Source of the DNA: Streptacidiphilus sp. 4-A2
GTDB taxonomy: Bacteria > Actinomycetota > Actinomycetes > Streptomycetales > Streptomycetaceae
Direction of reading: 5' to 3'
DNA length: 64,000 bases
Assembly (NCBI GenBank): GCA_014284505.1
Contig: JAAFYY010000001.1
Span: 8,233,845-8,297,844 of the forward strand
Below are positions 8,656 through 18,903 of the stretch, piece by piece (within the stretch, counting starts at the first letter, position 1; each line of letters opens with the position of its first letter). The translations under genes and the position numbers were made by a program. Under the pieces are notes generated by a model, which saw nothing but the letters and a program-made list of their open reading frames with translations, was not told the origin of the DNA and made no database searches.

Positions 8656-9032
8656 CCCCGCCGCGCGCCCCGGGTCGGGCCGGTTCCGGCCCGGTTCCGG
8701 TTCGGCCCGGGGCCGACCGCGCCCACGGCGCGCCCGTCGGCACGGTGCGCGGCACGCCTGCCCGGACGGGTTCATGGCACGGCTGCCGGGACGGCTCGCG
8801 GCGCGCCTGCCGGCGCGGCTCATGGCGCGGCTCAGGGCGTGGCTCATGGCGTGACTCATGGCACAAGCGAACGTGCAACTTGGAATCCTTGCCAGTTCGC
8901 GGGCACTTCAAATCCCCCTAATGGGTGATCAAGGTGACGTTGGGAACACACGGCGTCGCCGAGCGTGTTGCACTCGGTAGGATGGACCATCGGGGTGCCT
9001 GCCCACTCCGGTGATCGCTGCCGGAGGTGCGC
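8656..9032. other. 377-bp gap between dapF and rsh
   Basis: No credible gene is present. The first part is a GC-rich stretch with CCGGTTC repeats. The middle holds an 84-bp 12-bp-unit minisatellite (8778-8861, listed separately). The last 170 bp are less GC-rich and probably carry the rsh promoter, with a Shine-Dalgarno GGAGG at 9023-9027. The reading frames that cross the repeat are arginine/histidine-rich and look like artefacts of the repeat. Confidence 0.6.
8778..8861. repeat. 12-bp tandem repeat, seven units
   Basis: Seven consecutive 12-bp units starting at 8778, 8790, 8802, 8814, 8826, 8838 and 8850. The last four are nearly identical (CGCGGCTCATGG, CGCGGCTCAGGG, CGTGGCTCATGG, CGTGACTCATGG); the first three are degenerate (CACGGCTGCCGG type). 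The array ends about 170 bp before the rsh start. It is non-coding as far as I can tell. Confidence 0.75.
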
Positions 9033-11433
9033 ATGAACATCAATGCCGGTGATCTTCCCGTCATCCCGCCTGTCATCCCGCTGGACGGCCGAAGGGCCGT
9101 CTCGCCCCCACCAGCCGCCGCCCCGCGCGTCGGCGCCGCCCTGCGCCGTGCGCGGGCCCGCTCGGGCCTGGGCCGGGCGGGTTTCGCCGCCCTGCTCGCG
9201 GGCGGCGCCAGACCGCAGCTCGCGGACGCCCTGGAACCGGTCCTGCGCGCGCACCGCAGCCATCACCCGCGCGCCGACACGGCCCTGCTCGGGCGCGCCT
9301 ACGCGGTCGCCGAGGCCTCGCACCGGGGTCAGACCCGCAAGAGCGGCGAGCCCTACATCACCCACCCGCTCGCGGTGACCATGATCCTCGCCCAACTGGG
9401 CGCGGAAACCACGGCACTTGTCGCCTCGCTGCTCCACGACACAGTCGAGGACACAGCGGTGACGCTGGATCAGGTGCGCGAAGAGTTCGGCGACGAGGTC
9501 GCCTATCTGGTGGACGGCGTCACGAAGTTGGAGAAGGTCGACTTCGGCGCCGCGGCCGAGGCGGAGACCTTCCGGAAGATGCTGCTCGCCACCGGCGAGG
9601 ACGTCCGGGTGATGGTGATCAAGCTCGCCGACCGGCTGCACAACATGCGCACCATCCGGCACATGAAACCGGCCAGCCAGGTACGCATCGCCAAGGTCAC
9701 CCGGGACGTACTGATCCCGCTCGCCGAGCGGCTGGGCATCCAGGTGGTGAAGACCGAGCTGGAGGACATCGTCTTCGCCACCCTCCACCCGGAGGAGTAC
9801 GCGCGCACCCAGGAGCTCGTCGCCGCCCGCGAGGCCGCCCAGGCCGAGGCCGTGGACCCGCTGGGGGAGTTCGCCGGGCTGCTGCGCCGCCAGCTGCGCG
9901 AGGCCAGGATCCAGGCCGAGGTGACCGTCCGCCCCCGGCACTGCGTCTCGGTGCACCGCACCCTGATGAACCGCTCGGAGCTCACCCCAACGACTTCGGC
10001 CGGCTGCTGGTGGTGGTCGAGGAGAACGCCGACTGCTACGCGGTCCTGGGCGAACTGCACACCTGCTGGACCCCGCTGCCCGGCGAGTTCAAGGACTTCA
10101 TCGCGGGCCCCAAGTTCAACCTGTACCAGTCGCTGCACACCGCCGTCAGTACCGGGCCCGGCGAGGTCGCCGAAGTCCTGGTCCGCACCGAACGGATGCA
10201 CCGCGTCGCCGAGTTCGGCGTGGTCGCGCTGGACACCCCGGTCGCCAGGGGCGAGCCCGCCGGCGGCCCGGCCGGCGCCGCCGACTGGGAGCGCGACGAG
10301 CTGGACCGCACCGACCCGGCCCGCCCCGGCTGGCTCTCCCGGCTGCTCGACTGGCAGCGGGAGACCCCGGACGCCGACACCTTCTGGAGCGCGCTCACCG
10401 CCGACCTCTCCGGCGACGGCGAGCTCACCGTGGTCACCGAGGGCGGCCGCAGGCTCCAGCTCCCGGTCGGTTCGACCTGCGTCGACGTCGCCTACGCCCT
10501 CGGCGAGGGGGTCGGCCACCGATGTATCGGCGCCCGGCTCAACAGCCGGCTCACCGCGCTCTCCACCCCGCTGCGCGACGGCGACTCGGTGGACGTCCTC
10601 ACCGAGTCCGGTGAGCCCGGCGGCCCCGCCCCGGAATGGCTCAGCCACGCCCGCACCCCGGGCGCGCGGATCGCCATCGAACGCTGGCTGGCCGAGCACC
10701 CGGCCGACCGGAGCCGCCCCGAGCCGCTGCCCACCGGCCCGCTGCCCGGCTCGCCCGGCGCCGTCGCGGCCGCCCGTGCGGTCGAGGCCGCCCGGTCGTG
10801 CCGGTCGGCGGGGTCGGCCGAGACCGCCCGGCCGGAGCCGCCGTCGACCACCGCGGCCACCGCTGCCGCGCTGCCCGGCGCACCGGTCCGGCTGGCCCGC
10901 TGCTGCACCCCGGTCCCGCCGGACGCCCTGATCGGCTTCGCCATCCGCGGCGGGGCGGTCGCCGCGCACCGCCGGGACTGCCGTACCGGCGCCGGTATGG
11001 CCGACGCCGGGCGCGACCCGGTCGAGGTCGCCTGGGCGCACGACGCCGCCCCCGGCGGCTACCGGGTCACCGTCCAGGCCGACGCCCTCGGCCGCCCCCG
11101 GCTGCTGGCCGACCTCACCGCGGCGATGTCCGCCACCGGTGTCGACATCGTCTCCGCCTCGGTGGAGCCCCCGCAGGAGCTCCGGGTCCGGCACACCTAC
11201 ACGGTGGAGCTGCCCGACTCCGGTGCGCTGCCCGAGCTGATGCGGGCCATGATGCGGGTGGCCGGGTCTACGACGTCTACCGCGCGGGCCCCGGCGAGAA
11301 CGGCGCCGGGCAAAATGGGGGTGACCGTCCCGGAGCAGGCGTGCGACCATCGTCACCGGGAATGAGCGTCGAGACGGAGGCGTTCTCCCAGGAAAGCCTC
11401 GTGGAGAGCAGCTCCGCGGACAACCAAGCCTAA
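9033..11433 (+). CDS. RelA/SpoT-family (p)ppGpp synthetase/hydrolase, two frameshifts
   Basis: A long RSH protein of about 800 residues. The HD hydrolase domain is intact in LLHDTVEDT and VIKLADRLHNMRTI. The synthetase domain includes HCVSVHRTLMNRSEL, then FKDFIAGPKFNLYQSLHT. A TGS domain (LQLPVGSTCVDVAYALGEGV), a conserved-cysteine segment (LARCCTPVPPDALIGF) and a C-terminal ACT domain follow. ATG 9033 has GGAGG 5 bp upstream. A missing C near 9983 (SELHPNDFGRLLVVVEEN restored) and a missing G near 11266 (MRVAGVYDVYRAG restored) break the frame. With the second repair the frame runs to 11433; without it, it stops at 11365. It resembles the second, RshA-type, RSH of streptomycetes rather than RelA, but this is by position. 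Confidence 0.9.
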
Positions 11434-11440
11434 GGATGCA

Positions 11441-12951
11441 ATGACCTCGACGTTCGAACCCCGCGAGTCCGCCGAACCCCGCCGGGCCGAGGCACTGATG
11501 GACGAGGACCTCGCGGGAGGGCTCGGGCAGGGCATTGGCGGCGGTTACCGTGAGAACGAGTACGACGGCGACCAGTACGACCGGACCGAGCGCGCCGCCC
11601 TGCGCCGGGTGTACGGACTCTCCACCGAGCTGGAGGACGTCACCGAGGTCGAGTACCGGCAGCTCCGCCTGGAGCGGGTGGTACTCGTCGGCGTGTGGAC
11701 CGACGGCACCTCCGAGGAGGCCGAGAACTCCCTCGCGGAGCTCGCGGCACTCGCCGAGACCGCCGGTTCGCAGGTTCTCGACGGCCTGATCCAGCGCCGC
11801 GACCGGCCCGACCCGGCCACCTACATCGGCTCCGGCAAGGCCAGGGAGCTGCGCGACATCGTCGCGGAGAGCGGCGCCGACACCGTGGTCTGCGACGGTG
11901 AGCTCAGCCCGGGCCAGCTGATCCACCTGGAGGACGTGGTCAAGGTCAAGGTCGTCGACCGGACGGCGCTGATCCTGGACATCTTCGCCCAGCACGCCAA
12001 GTCCCGGAGGGCAAGGCGCAGGTCTCGCTCGCCCAGATGCAGTACATGCTGCCCAGGCTCCGTGGCTGGGGCGCCTCGCTCTCCCGGCAGATGGGTGGCG
12101 GTGGCGGTTCCTCGGCTGGTGGCGGCGGCGGTATGGCCACCCGTGGTCCCGGTGAGACCAAGATTGAGACCGACCGGCGGCGGATCCGCGAGAAGATGGC
12201 GAAGCTCCGCCGCGAGATCGTGGACATGAAGAAGGGCCGCGACACCAAGCGGCAGGAGCGCAAGCGCCACCAGGTCCCGGCGGTGGCCATCGCCGGATAC
12301 ACCAACGCGGGCAAGTCATCGCTGCTCAACCGGCTCACCGGGGCCGGTGTGCTGGTCGAGAACGCGCTCTTCGCCACCCTGGACCCGACGGTCCGGCGCG
12401 CGGAGACCCCGGGCGGCCGGGTCTACACCCTGGCCGACACCGTCGGTTTTGTCCGGCACCTGCCGCACCACCTGGTCGAGGCCTTCCGCTCGACCATGGA
12501 GGAGGTCGCCGACGCCGACCTGATCCTGCACGTGGTCGACGGCGCCCACCCCGAGCCGGAGGCCCAGCTCGCCGCCGTCCGCAAGGTCATCGTGGACGTC
12601 GACGCGCAGAACGTGCCGGAGATCGTGGTGATCAACAAGGCCGACGCGGCGGACCCGGAGGTGCTGCGCCGCCTGCTGCGCCGCGAGCCGCACGCGATCG
12701 TCGTCTCCGCGCGCACCGGGCACGGCATGGAGCAGCTGCTCCAGCTGATCGAGGAGCATCTGCCCCGGCCCTCGATCGAGCTGCTCGCGCTGGTCCCCTA
12801 CACCCGCGGCGACCTGGTCTCCCGGGTCCACCGGGACGGTGAGGTGCTGGTCGAGGAGCACACCGCGGACGGCACGCTGCTGACCGCGCGGGTGCTGCCC
12901 GACCTGGCCGCCGAGCTGGAGGCCTTCGCGGTGGTGGCCCAGCCCAGCTGA
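11441..12951 (+). CDS. hflX: GTPase HflX, one frameshift
   Basis: A ribosome-associated GTPase that splits stalled 70S ribosomes under stress. The N-terminal HflX domain includes TYIGSGKARELRDIV and FDGELSPGQ-like elements, followed by the glycine-rich linker GGGGGSSAGGGGG. The G domain shows G1 GYTNAGKSSLLNRL, G3 ADTVGFVRHLPHHL and G4 VINKAD. It has about 503 residues. Near 12010 one G is missing; restoring it gives QHAKSREGKAQVSLAQMQYMLPRL. The ATG at 11441 follows the end of the rsh reading frame by a few bases, so the two may be cotranscribed. A strong hairpin follows the stop. Confidence 0.95.
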
Positions 12952-12971
12952 GCCCCGACCGCCTGTCGCCC

Positions 12972-13007
12972 AACGGCCGTCCCCCGGTTCTCCCGGGGGC
13001 GGCCGTT
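12972..13007 (+). terminator. hairpin after hflX
   Basis: Arms AACGGCCGTCCCCCGG (12972-12987) and CCCGGGGGCGGCCGTT (12992-13007) pair around a 4-nt loop with one bulged T. The hairpin starts 21 bp after the hflX stop. There is no U-tract, as is usual for streptomycete terminators. Confidence 0.75.
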
Positions 13008-13218
13008 CGGCGTGCGCCCCGTTTGTGTGCGCCCTGGTTTGTGTGAACTCTGTGTGCTCCGGCCGCGGGTGCGTGATCGACCGGCTTCCCGGTCGTTGAC
13101 CAGGACGGTCGCCATTCCACCGGGATGCGCGGCCCTGGGCCGGGACCAGCCCGTGCGGCCGGCGCCCGGCGCCACGCCGTGGGCCGCCCCGCACGGGCCC
13201 CACCTGCGAGGAGGAGCC

Positions 13219-14714
13219 GTGGTCGTGCAGCTGCCCGTTGTAACGCCGTCCGCCGGCGCGGCGGAGGCGATCCTGGGCCGTCAGGCCGCCCGGGAGTCCG
13301 CCGCCAGAACCTACGCCCGTTCGCTGCCGATCGTCCCGGTCCGCGCCCGGGGATGACCGTCGAGGGCGCGGACGGGCGGCGCTACCTGGACTGCCTCTCC
13401 GGCGCCGGAACGCTGGCGCTCGGCCACAACCATCCGGTGGTGCTCGAGGCCATCCGCCGGGTGCTGGACTCCGGCGCCCCGCTGCATGTGCTCGACCTGG
13501 CCACCCCGGTCAAGGACGACTTCACCACCGAGCTGTTCGACAGCCTGCCACCGGAGTTCGCCCGCGACGCCCGGATCCAGTTCTGCGGCCCGGCCGGGAC
13601 GGACGCGGTGGAGGCCGCGCTGAAACTGGTGCGCACCGCCACCGGTCGCGGCGGCCTGCTGGCCTTCACCGGTGCCTACCACGGGATGACCGCGGGCGCG
13701 CTGGCCGCCGGCGGCGACACCGCCGTCCGCCCCGGCCTGGCCGGAACGGTCCAGCAGCCGGTGCGGCTGCCCTACCCGTACGACTACCGCTGCCCGTTCG
13801 GGGTCGGCGGGCGTGAGGCGGCGCGGCTCTCCACGCACTGGACGACGGCGCTGCTGGACGACCCCAAGAGCGGGATCGAACCGCCCGCCGGGATGATCGT
13901 CGAAGCGGTCCAGGGCGAGGGCGGGGTCATCCCCGCGCCCGACGACTGGCTGCGCGAACTGCGGCAGCTCACGGCCGCCCGGGGCATCCCGCTGATCGTC
14001 GACGAGGTGCAGACCGGCGTCGGCCGGACCGGGCGGCTCTGGGCCGTCGAGCACTCCGGGATCCTCCCGGACGTGCTGGTGGTCTCCAAGGCCGTCGGCG
14101 GCAGTCTGCCGCTCTCCGCCATCGTCTACCGGGCCGAGCTGGACGTCTGGGCCCCGGGCGCGCATGCCGGGACCTTCCGCGGCAACCAGCTGGCGATGGC
14201 CGCGGGCGCGGCCACCCTGCGCCATGTCCGCGAACAGCGGCTCCCGGCGCGGGCCGCCGCCCTCGGTGAGCGGCTGCTGACCCGGCTGCGCGGCCTGGCC
14301 GCCGAGCTGCCCGCGATCGGCGACGTGCGCGGCCGCGGGCTGATGCTCGGCGTCGAACTGGTCGACACCACCGCCGAACCCGACCCGCGCGGCACCCTCC
14401 CGGCCGCGCCCGGGCTCGCGGCGGCGGTCCGGGCACAGGCGCTGCGGCGCGGCCTGATCGTCGAACTCGGCGGCAGGCACAGCAGCGTGGTGCGACTGCT
14501 GCCGCCGCTGACCATGACCGACGACCAGGCGGAAGCGGTCTTCGAACGGCTGGCGGAGTCCATCCGGGCGGCCTCGGCGGCCGCGCTCCCGCCGTCGGCC
14601 CGCGCCCGCCCACGCGGCCAGGGCCGGAGCCAGGCGCAGGTCCCGCCGCAGGCCCAGGCCCAGGCCCAGCCCCAGGCCCAGGCGCAGGCGCAGGCGCGGG
14701 ACGCGCTGGGATGA
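13219..14714 (+). CDS. diaminobutyrate--2-oxoglutarate aminotransferase of a siderophore operon, one frameshift
   Basis: A class III PLP aminotransferase of about 498 residues. By similarity to RhbA/Dat it makes L-2,4-diaminobutyrate from aspartate semialdehyde and glutamate. Visible parts are YLDCLSGAGTLALGHNHP, FCGPAGTDAVEAALKLVR, TGAYHGMTAGALA, LIVDEVQTGVGRTG and the PLP lysine in VVSKAVGGSLPLS. GTG 13219 is preceded by GAGGAGG. A missing G near 13351 separates the first 45 residues; restored, it reads VPVRARGMTVEGADGRRYLDC. The C-terminus has a low-complexity Gln-Ala tail (QAQAQ repeats). It is the first gene of a five-gene operon and overlaps the next gene by ATGA. Confidence 0.9.
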
Positions 14715-16269
14715 CCTCCGACCAGCCCCCCCGACCCGCGCCCCGCCCCGTCGGCACGCCCGGCCCCAGCCCCGCGCCCGACCCCGCGCCCGACCCCGCG
14801 CCCCGCCCCAACCCCGCGCCCGGCCCCGCGACGGCCGGTCTGGCCGGGGGCGGCGCCGGGCCCGACGCGCTGGCGCCGCTGCTCACCGCCGTGCTGGACG
14901 CGCTGCGGGCCGGGGCGGCGCGCCGGGGCGGGCCCTGCCCGAGGGCGGCCCGGAGGCGGTCGCCGCCGGGCTCGCCCCGCTGCTCGACCCGGCCGCGCTG
15001 CTCCCCGACCGGGGCGACCCCGCCGCCCTGCGGCTGCTCACCGAGGCGTTCGCGGCCACCGCCGCCGACCCGGCCGACCCGGCCTGCGCCGCGCATCTGC
15101 ATGTGCCCCCGCTGGCCGTCGCGGTCGCCGCCGACCTGGCCGTGGCCGCCCTCAACCCCTCGCTGGACTCCTGGGACCAGGCTCCCGGTGGCACCTCGGT
15201 GGAACTGGCCACCCTGCGCGCCCTCGCCGGGCTGGCCGGCCTGCCCGACACCGCCACCGGGACCTTCACCAGCGGCGGTACCGAGTCCAACCTGACCGCG
15301 CTGCTGCTGGCCCGCGACGCGCTGCCCCGCGCCGACCTCGCCGACGGCCGGCTCACCGTGCACTGCTCGGCGGCCGCGCACTTCTCGGTGGCGCGCTCCG
15401 CCGCCGTCCTGGGCCTCGGCCCGCAGGCTGTCATCCCGGTGGACACCGGCCCCGACGGCCGGATGGATCCCCGGGTCCTGGACTGGTCGCTCAACGACGC
15501 CCGCGCCGAAGGCCGGACCCCGATGTGTGTGGTGGCCACGGCCGGCACCACCGACCTGGGCGCGATCGACCCGCTGCCCGCTGTCGCCGCCGTCGCCCGC
15601 CGTTACCGGGTCCGGCTGCATGTGGACGCCGCCTACGGCGGAGGAGCACTGTTCTCGCGGCGGCTGGCACCGCTGCTGGACGGCCTCGGCCTCGCCGACA
15701 CCGTCGGCCTGGACCTGCACAAACTCGGCTGGCAGCCGGTCGCGGCCGGGGTGCTGCTGGTCCGCGACCCGCAGTTGCTGGCACCACTGGAGCAGCGCGC
15801 GGCCTATCTCAACCCGGCCGACGACCAGGACGCCGGATACACCTCGCTGCTGGGCCGTTCGCTGCGGACCACCCGTCGTCCGGACGCCTTCAAGGTCGCC
15901 GTCACCCTGCGCACCCTCGGCCGCGAGGGGCTGGGCGCGCTGGTCGACCGCTGCCACGAGCTGGCCCGCCACGCCGCCGCGCGGATCGCCGCCGAGCCCA
16001 GGCTGGAACTGACCGCCGAGCCGGTGCTGACCACCGTCCTGTTCCGCTACCTGCCCCGGCGGGGGCGGGCCGACCCGGTCAACGCCGCCCTGCGGCGCAG
16101 GCTGCTGGCACGCGGCCAGGCCGTGGTCGGCCGCACCGACCTGGGCGACGGACAGGTCCGGCTCAAGCTCACCCTGCTCAACCCGTACAGCACCGAAGCC
16201 GATGTGGACCGCCTGCTGGAGCTCGTCCTCGCCGCAGGGGCCCAGGAAGACCAGGAGCCCTCATCGTGA
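14711..16269 (+). CDS. PLP-dependent group II decarboxylase (diaminobutyrate decarboxylase-like), one frameshift
   Basis: About 519 residues. A proline-rich lead (residues 1-45) precedes the AAT-fold decarboxylase: NPSLDSWDQAPGGTSVE, TFTSGGTESNLTALL, VATAGTTDLGAIDPL, HVDAAYGGGALFS and the PLP lysine in LDLHKLGWQPVAAG. A missing G near 14933 breaks the frame; with it the protein reads GGALPEGGPEAVAAGLAPLLD. By partnership with the aminotransferase it should convert diaminobutyrate to 1,3-diaminopropane (as RhbB), though a lysine decarboxylase (as DesA) cannot be excluded by eye. It starts at ATG 14711 and its TGA overlaps the synthetase GTG. Confidence 0.85.
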
Positions 16270-18205
16270 GCACCACCGCCGCCGGCCTCCCCGCAGCAAG
16301 CCTCCCCGCCGGCCTTCCGGTCCAGTCGCAGCCCCGGGAGGCACCCGACCAGCCCGGCCCGGACTGCGGCGCGGAGTCCGACGTGGAGTGCGACGTGGAG
16401 TGCGACGCCGCCGGGGATCCGCTGCTGCACCCGGACGCCGCGATCGCCGCCGACTGCGCAGGCACCGAGAACCTGCTCCGCTGCTGGGTCCGCGAGACCG
16501 GGCTGACCCAGCCCGCCGACGGCACCCTGGCCATCGCCCTCGGCGCGGGGCTGCGGCTCACCGTGCCGGTCCGCTACTGGTCGCCCTGCGGCTGGCACCG
16601 CTTCGGCCGCGCCCAGCTCAGCCTGGACACCGGCCCCGGCCATCCGGTCGACGCGGTCACCGTCGCCGCGCTGCTCGCCCGGGGCGCGGCCGGGCCGGAC
16701 GGCGGCTCGCTCCGGCACACCGCCGAACTGGCAGGCCGGGTCGCCGATTCGGTACGCCGCACTGCCCGCTTCATCGCCGACCGCCGCGATGCCCCGCAAC
16801 CGGTCCCCGGCACCGCGCCGTTCCTGGCGGCCGAGCAGGACCTGTTGCTCGGCCACCCGCTGCACCCCACGCCGAAGAGCGCGAGGGCCTCGGCGAGGCC
16901 GAGACCGCCGCCTACTCGCCGGAACTGCGCGGCGCGCACCCGTTGCACTGGTTCGCCATCGACCGCGAACTCGCGGCCGGGGACTCGGCCCTGCCGGAGC
17001 AGGCCGCCGAGATCACCGCCGCACTGGCCCCCCCACTGCCGCCGGACACCGTGGCCCTGCCCCTGCACCCCTGGCAGGCACGGGAGTTGGCCCACCGCTC
17101 GGATCTGCGACCGCTGTTCGAATCGGGTCGGCTGCACGACCTGGGTCCGTCCGGCCCGCTCTGGTACCCCACCTCCTCGGTGCGCACGGTCTACCGGCCC
17201 GGATCGCCGTACATGCTGAAGCTCTCGCTCGGCCTGGCCATCACCAACTCCCGCCGGGAGAACCTGCGCAAGGAACTGCACCGGGGCCTGGAGGTGCACC
17301 GGCTGCTGGAGGCGGGGCTCGGCGAGCAGTGGCGGGCCGCGCACCCGGGCTTCGACATCGTCCGCGACCCGGCCTGGATCGGCGCCGACCTGCCCGCTGC
17401 CGTCGGCTCGACCGCTGCCAACGGCTCGACCGCTGCCGTCCTCGGGCTGGACACGGTCGTCCGGCAGAACCCTTTCGGCCCCCGGGACCGGGCCCACTGC
17501 GTGGCCGGGCTGATCTCCGGCACCCCCGTCCGTTCCCGGCTGGGCGAGCTGATCCACACCCTGTCCGCCCGCACCGGCCGACCACCGGCCACCGTCGCCA
17601 CCGAATGGTTCCTGCGCTACCTGGACGCGGTGGTGCTGCCGGTGCTCTGGCTCGACGGCCGGGCGGGCATCGCCCTGGAGGCCCACCAGCAGAACACCCT
17701 GGTGCTGGACGCCCAGGGCTGGCCCGAGGGCGGGCGCTACCGCGACAACCAGGGCTACTACTTCCGCGAATCGCACCGGGCCGCCCTGCTCGCCCGGCTG
17801 CCCGGACTGGGCGCGCACAGCGACACCTTCGTCCCGGACGCGGTCGCCGACGAACGCTTCGGCTACTACCTCGGCATCAACCATCTGCTGGGCCTGATCG
17901 GCGCGTTCGGCGCGCAGCGGCTCGCGGACGAGCGGGTGCTGCTCGCCGCACTGCGCCGGTTCCTCGCCGGACCGGCCGCCGCCACCGGCTCGGCACTGCC
18001 CGGGCTGCTGCTGGACGCGCCGCAGCTGCGCTGCAAGGCCAACCTGCTCACCCGGCTGCGGGGGCTGGACGAGCTGGTCGGCCCGGTCGAGACCCAGTCG
18101 GTCTATGTCGCCCTGGCCAACCCGCTGGTCAGTCCCCTGGCCGCGACCCCTGCCCCGGGCGCCTCCGCCCCGGCAGCACCCACCTCCGCAGGAGCCACCT
18201 CGTGA
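16266..18205 (+). CDS. IucA/IucC-family NIS siderophore synthetase 1, one frameshift
   Basis: About 646 residues. NIS synthetases adenylate a carboxylate such as citrate and condense it with an amine or hydroxylamine. Seen here: LLLGHPLHPTPKSREGL (after repair near 16881), TVALPLHPWQARELAH, the nucleotide-binding SSVRTVYRPGSPYMLKLS followed by ITNSRRENLRKELHR, GLISGTPVRSRLGELI, the conserved EAHQQNTLVLD and FRESHRAALL. The C-terminal FhuF-like portion ends CKANLLTRLRGLDEL. GTG 16266 overlaps the decarboxylase stop (GTGA). It occupies the place of RhbC in rhizobactin-type operons. Two further IucA/IucC proteins are encoded 38 kb downstream. Confidence 0.92.
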
Positions 18206-18903
18206 TCCACCGGCGTCCACCCGAGAGCGTGCTCGTCCCCGCCCGCCCCGCAGCGGAGCAGTACCGGCCGCCACGCCGGACGTCGCTGCCCGTCCCGGCG
18301 GAGCCGGTACCGGCGCGGCCCAGGTCACTGCTCCGGCCCCAGGGCGCCGACCTGCTCGACGGCGTCGCCCGCTGGGGCACGATGGACACCCGCGTCGGCC
18401 AGTTCCGGCTCCAGCCGGTACGCCTGCCCCGGGATCTGCGGCTGCTGGTCCAGTGGATGAACGACCCGGTGGTCGCCGCCTTCTGGGAGCTTTCCGGACC
18501 AGCTGAACTGACGGATCGTCATGTCAGATCCCTGCTCGACGGGGACGGCCGCAGCGTGCCCTGCCTGGGGGTGCTGGACGGCGTCCCGATGAGCTACTGG
18601 GAGGTCTACCGGGCCGATCTCGACCCGATCGCCCGCCACTACCCCTCCCGGCCGCACGACACCGGGCTGCACCTGCTGCTCGGGCCGCCCCAGCACCGGG
18701 GCCGGGGCACCGGCAGCGTGCTGCTGCGCGCCGTCGCCGAGCGCGTGCTGCGCGAACGCCACAGCGCACGGCGCGTGGTCGCCGAACCGGACGTGCGCAA
18801 CCTGCCCTCCATCCGGGCCTTCCTCAAGGCCGGATTCCGCTACGACCGGGACCTCCCGCTGCCCGGCAAGTCAGCCGCGCTGCTGCTGTGCGAGCGCAGC
18901 TGA
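18202..18903 (+). CDS. siderophore N-acyltransferase, GNAT (IucB/RhbD/MbtK type)
   Basis: A 233-residue protein. The first 75 residues are proline/arginine-rich; then LRLLVQWMNDPVVAAFWELSG and SYWEVYRADLDPIARHY identify the siderophore-biosynthesis GNAT branch. The acetyl-CoA loop is HRGRGTGSVLLRAVAERVL, and the last strand reads VRNLPSIRAFLKAGFRYDRDL. It should acylate the hydroxylated diamine made by the neighbouring enzymes. It starts at GTG 18202, overlapping the synthetase stop, and ends just inside the hydroxylase reading frame. There is no frame break. Confidence 0.88.
   Translation: MIHRRPPESVLVPARPAAEQYRPPRRTSLPVPAEPVPARPRSLLRPQGADLLDGVARWGTMDTRVGQFRLQPVRLPRDLRLLVQWMNDPVVAAFWELSGPAELTDRHVRSLLDGDGRSVPCLGVLDGVPMSYWEVYRADLDPIARHYPSRPHDTGLHLLLGPPQHRGRGTGSVLLRAVAERVLRERHSARRVVAEPDVRNLPSIRAFLKAGFRYDRDLPLPGKSAALLLCERS

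Noticed and set aside
8507..8911. Arginine/histidine-rich reading frame on the minus strand
   Set aside because: Its composition comes from the 12-bp repeat and the antisense of dapF; it has no ribosome site or family similarity.
9503..12319. Very long minus-strand frame antisense to rsh and hflX (and similar long frames elsewhere)
   Set aside because: High GC makes long antisense frames common. They lack motifs, while the plus strand carries complete conserved genes.
13008..13218. Search for an iron box before the siderophore operon
   Set aside because: No AGGTTAG/CTAACCT-like dyad was found. GACCGGCTTCCCGGTC is an ordinary GC palindrome and does not fit an iron box.
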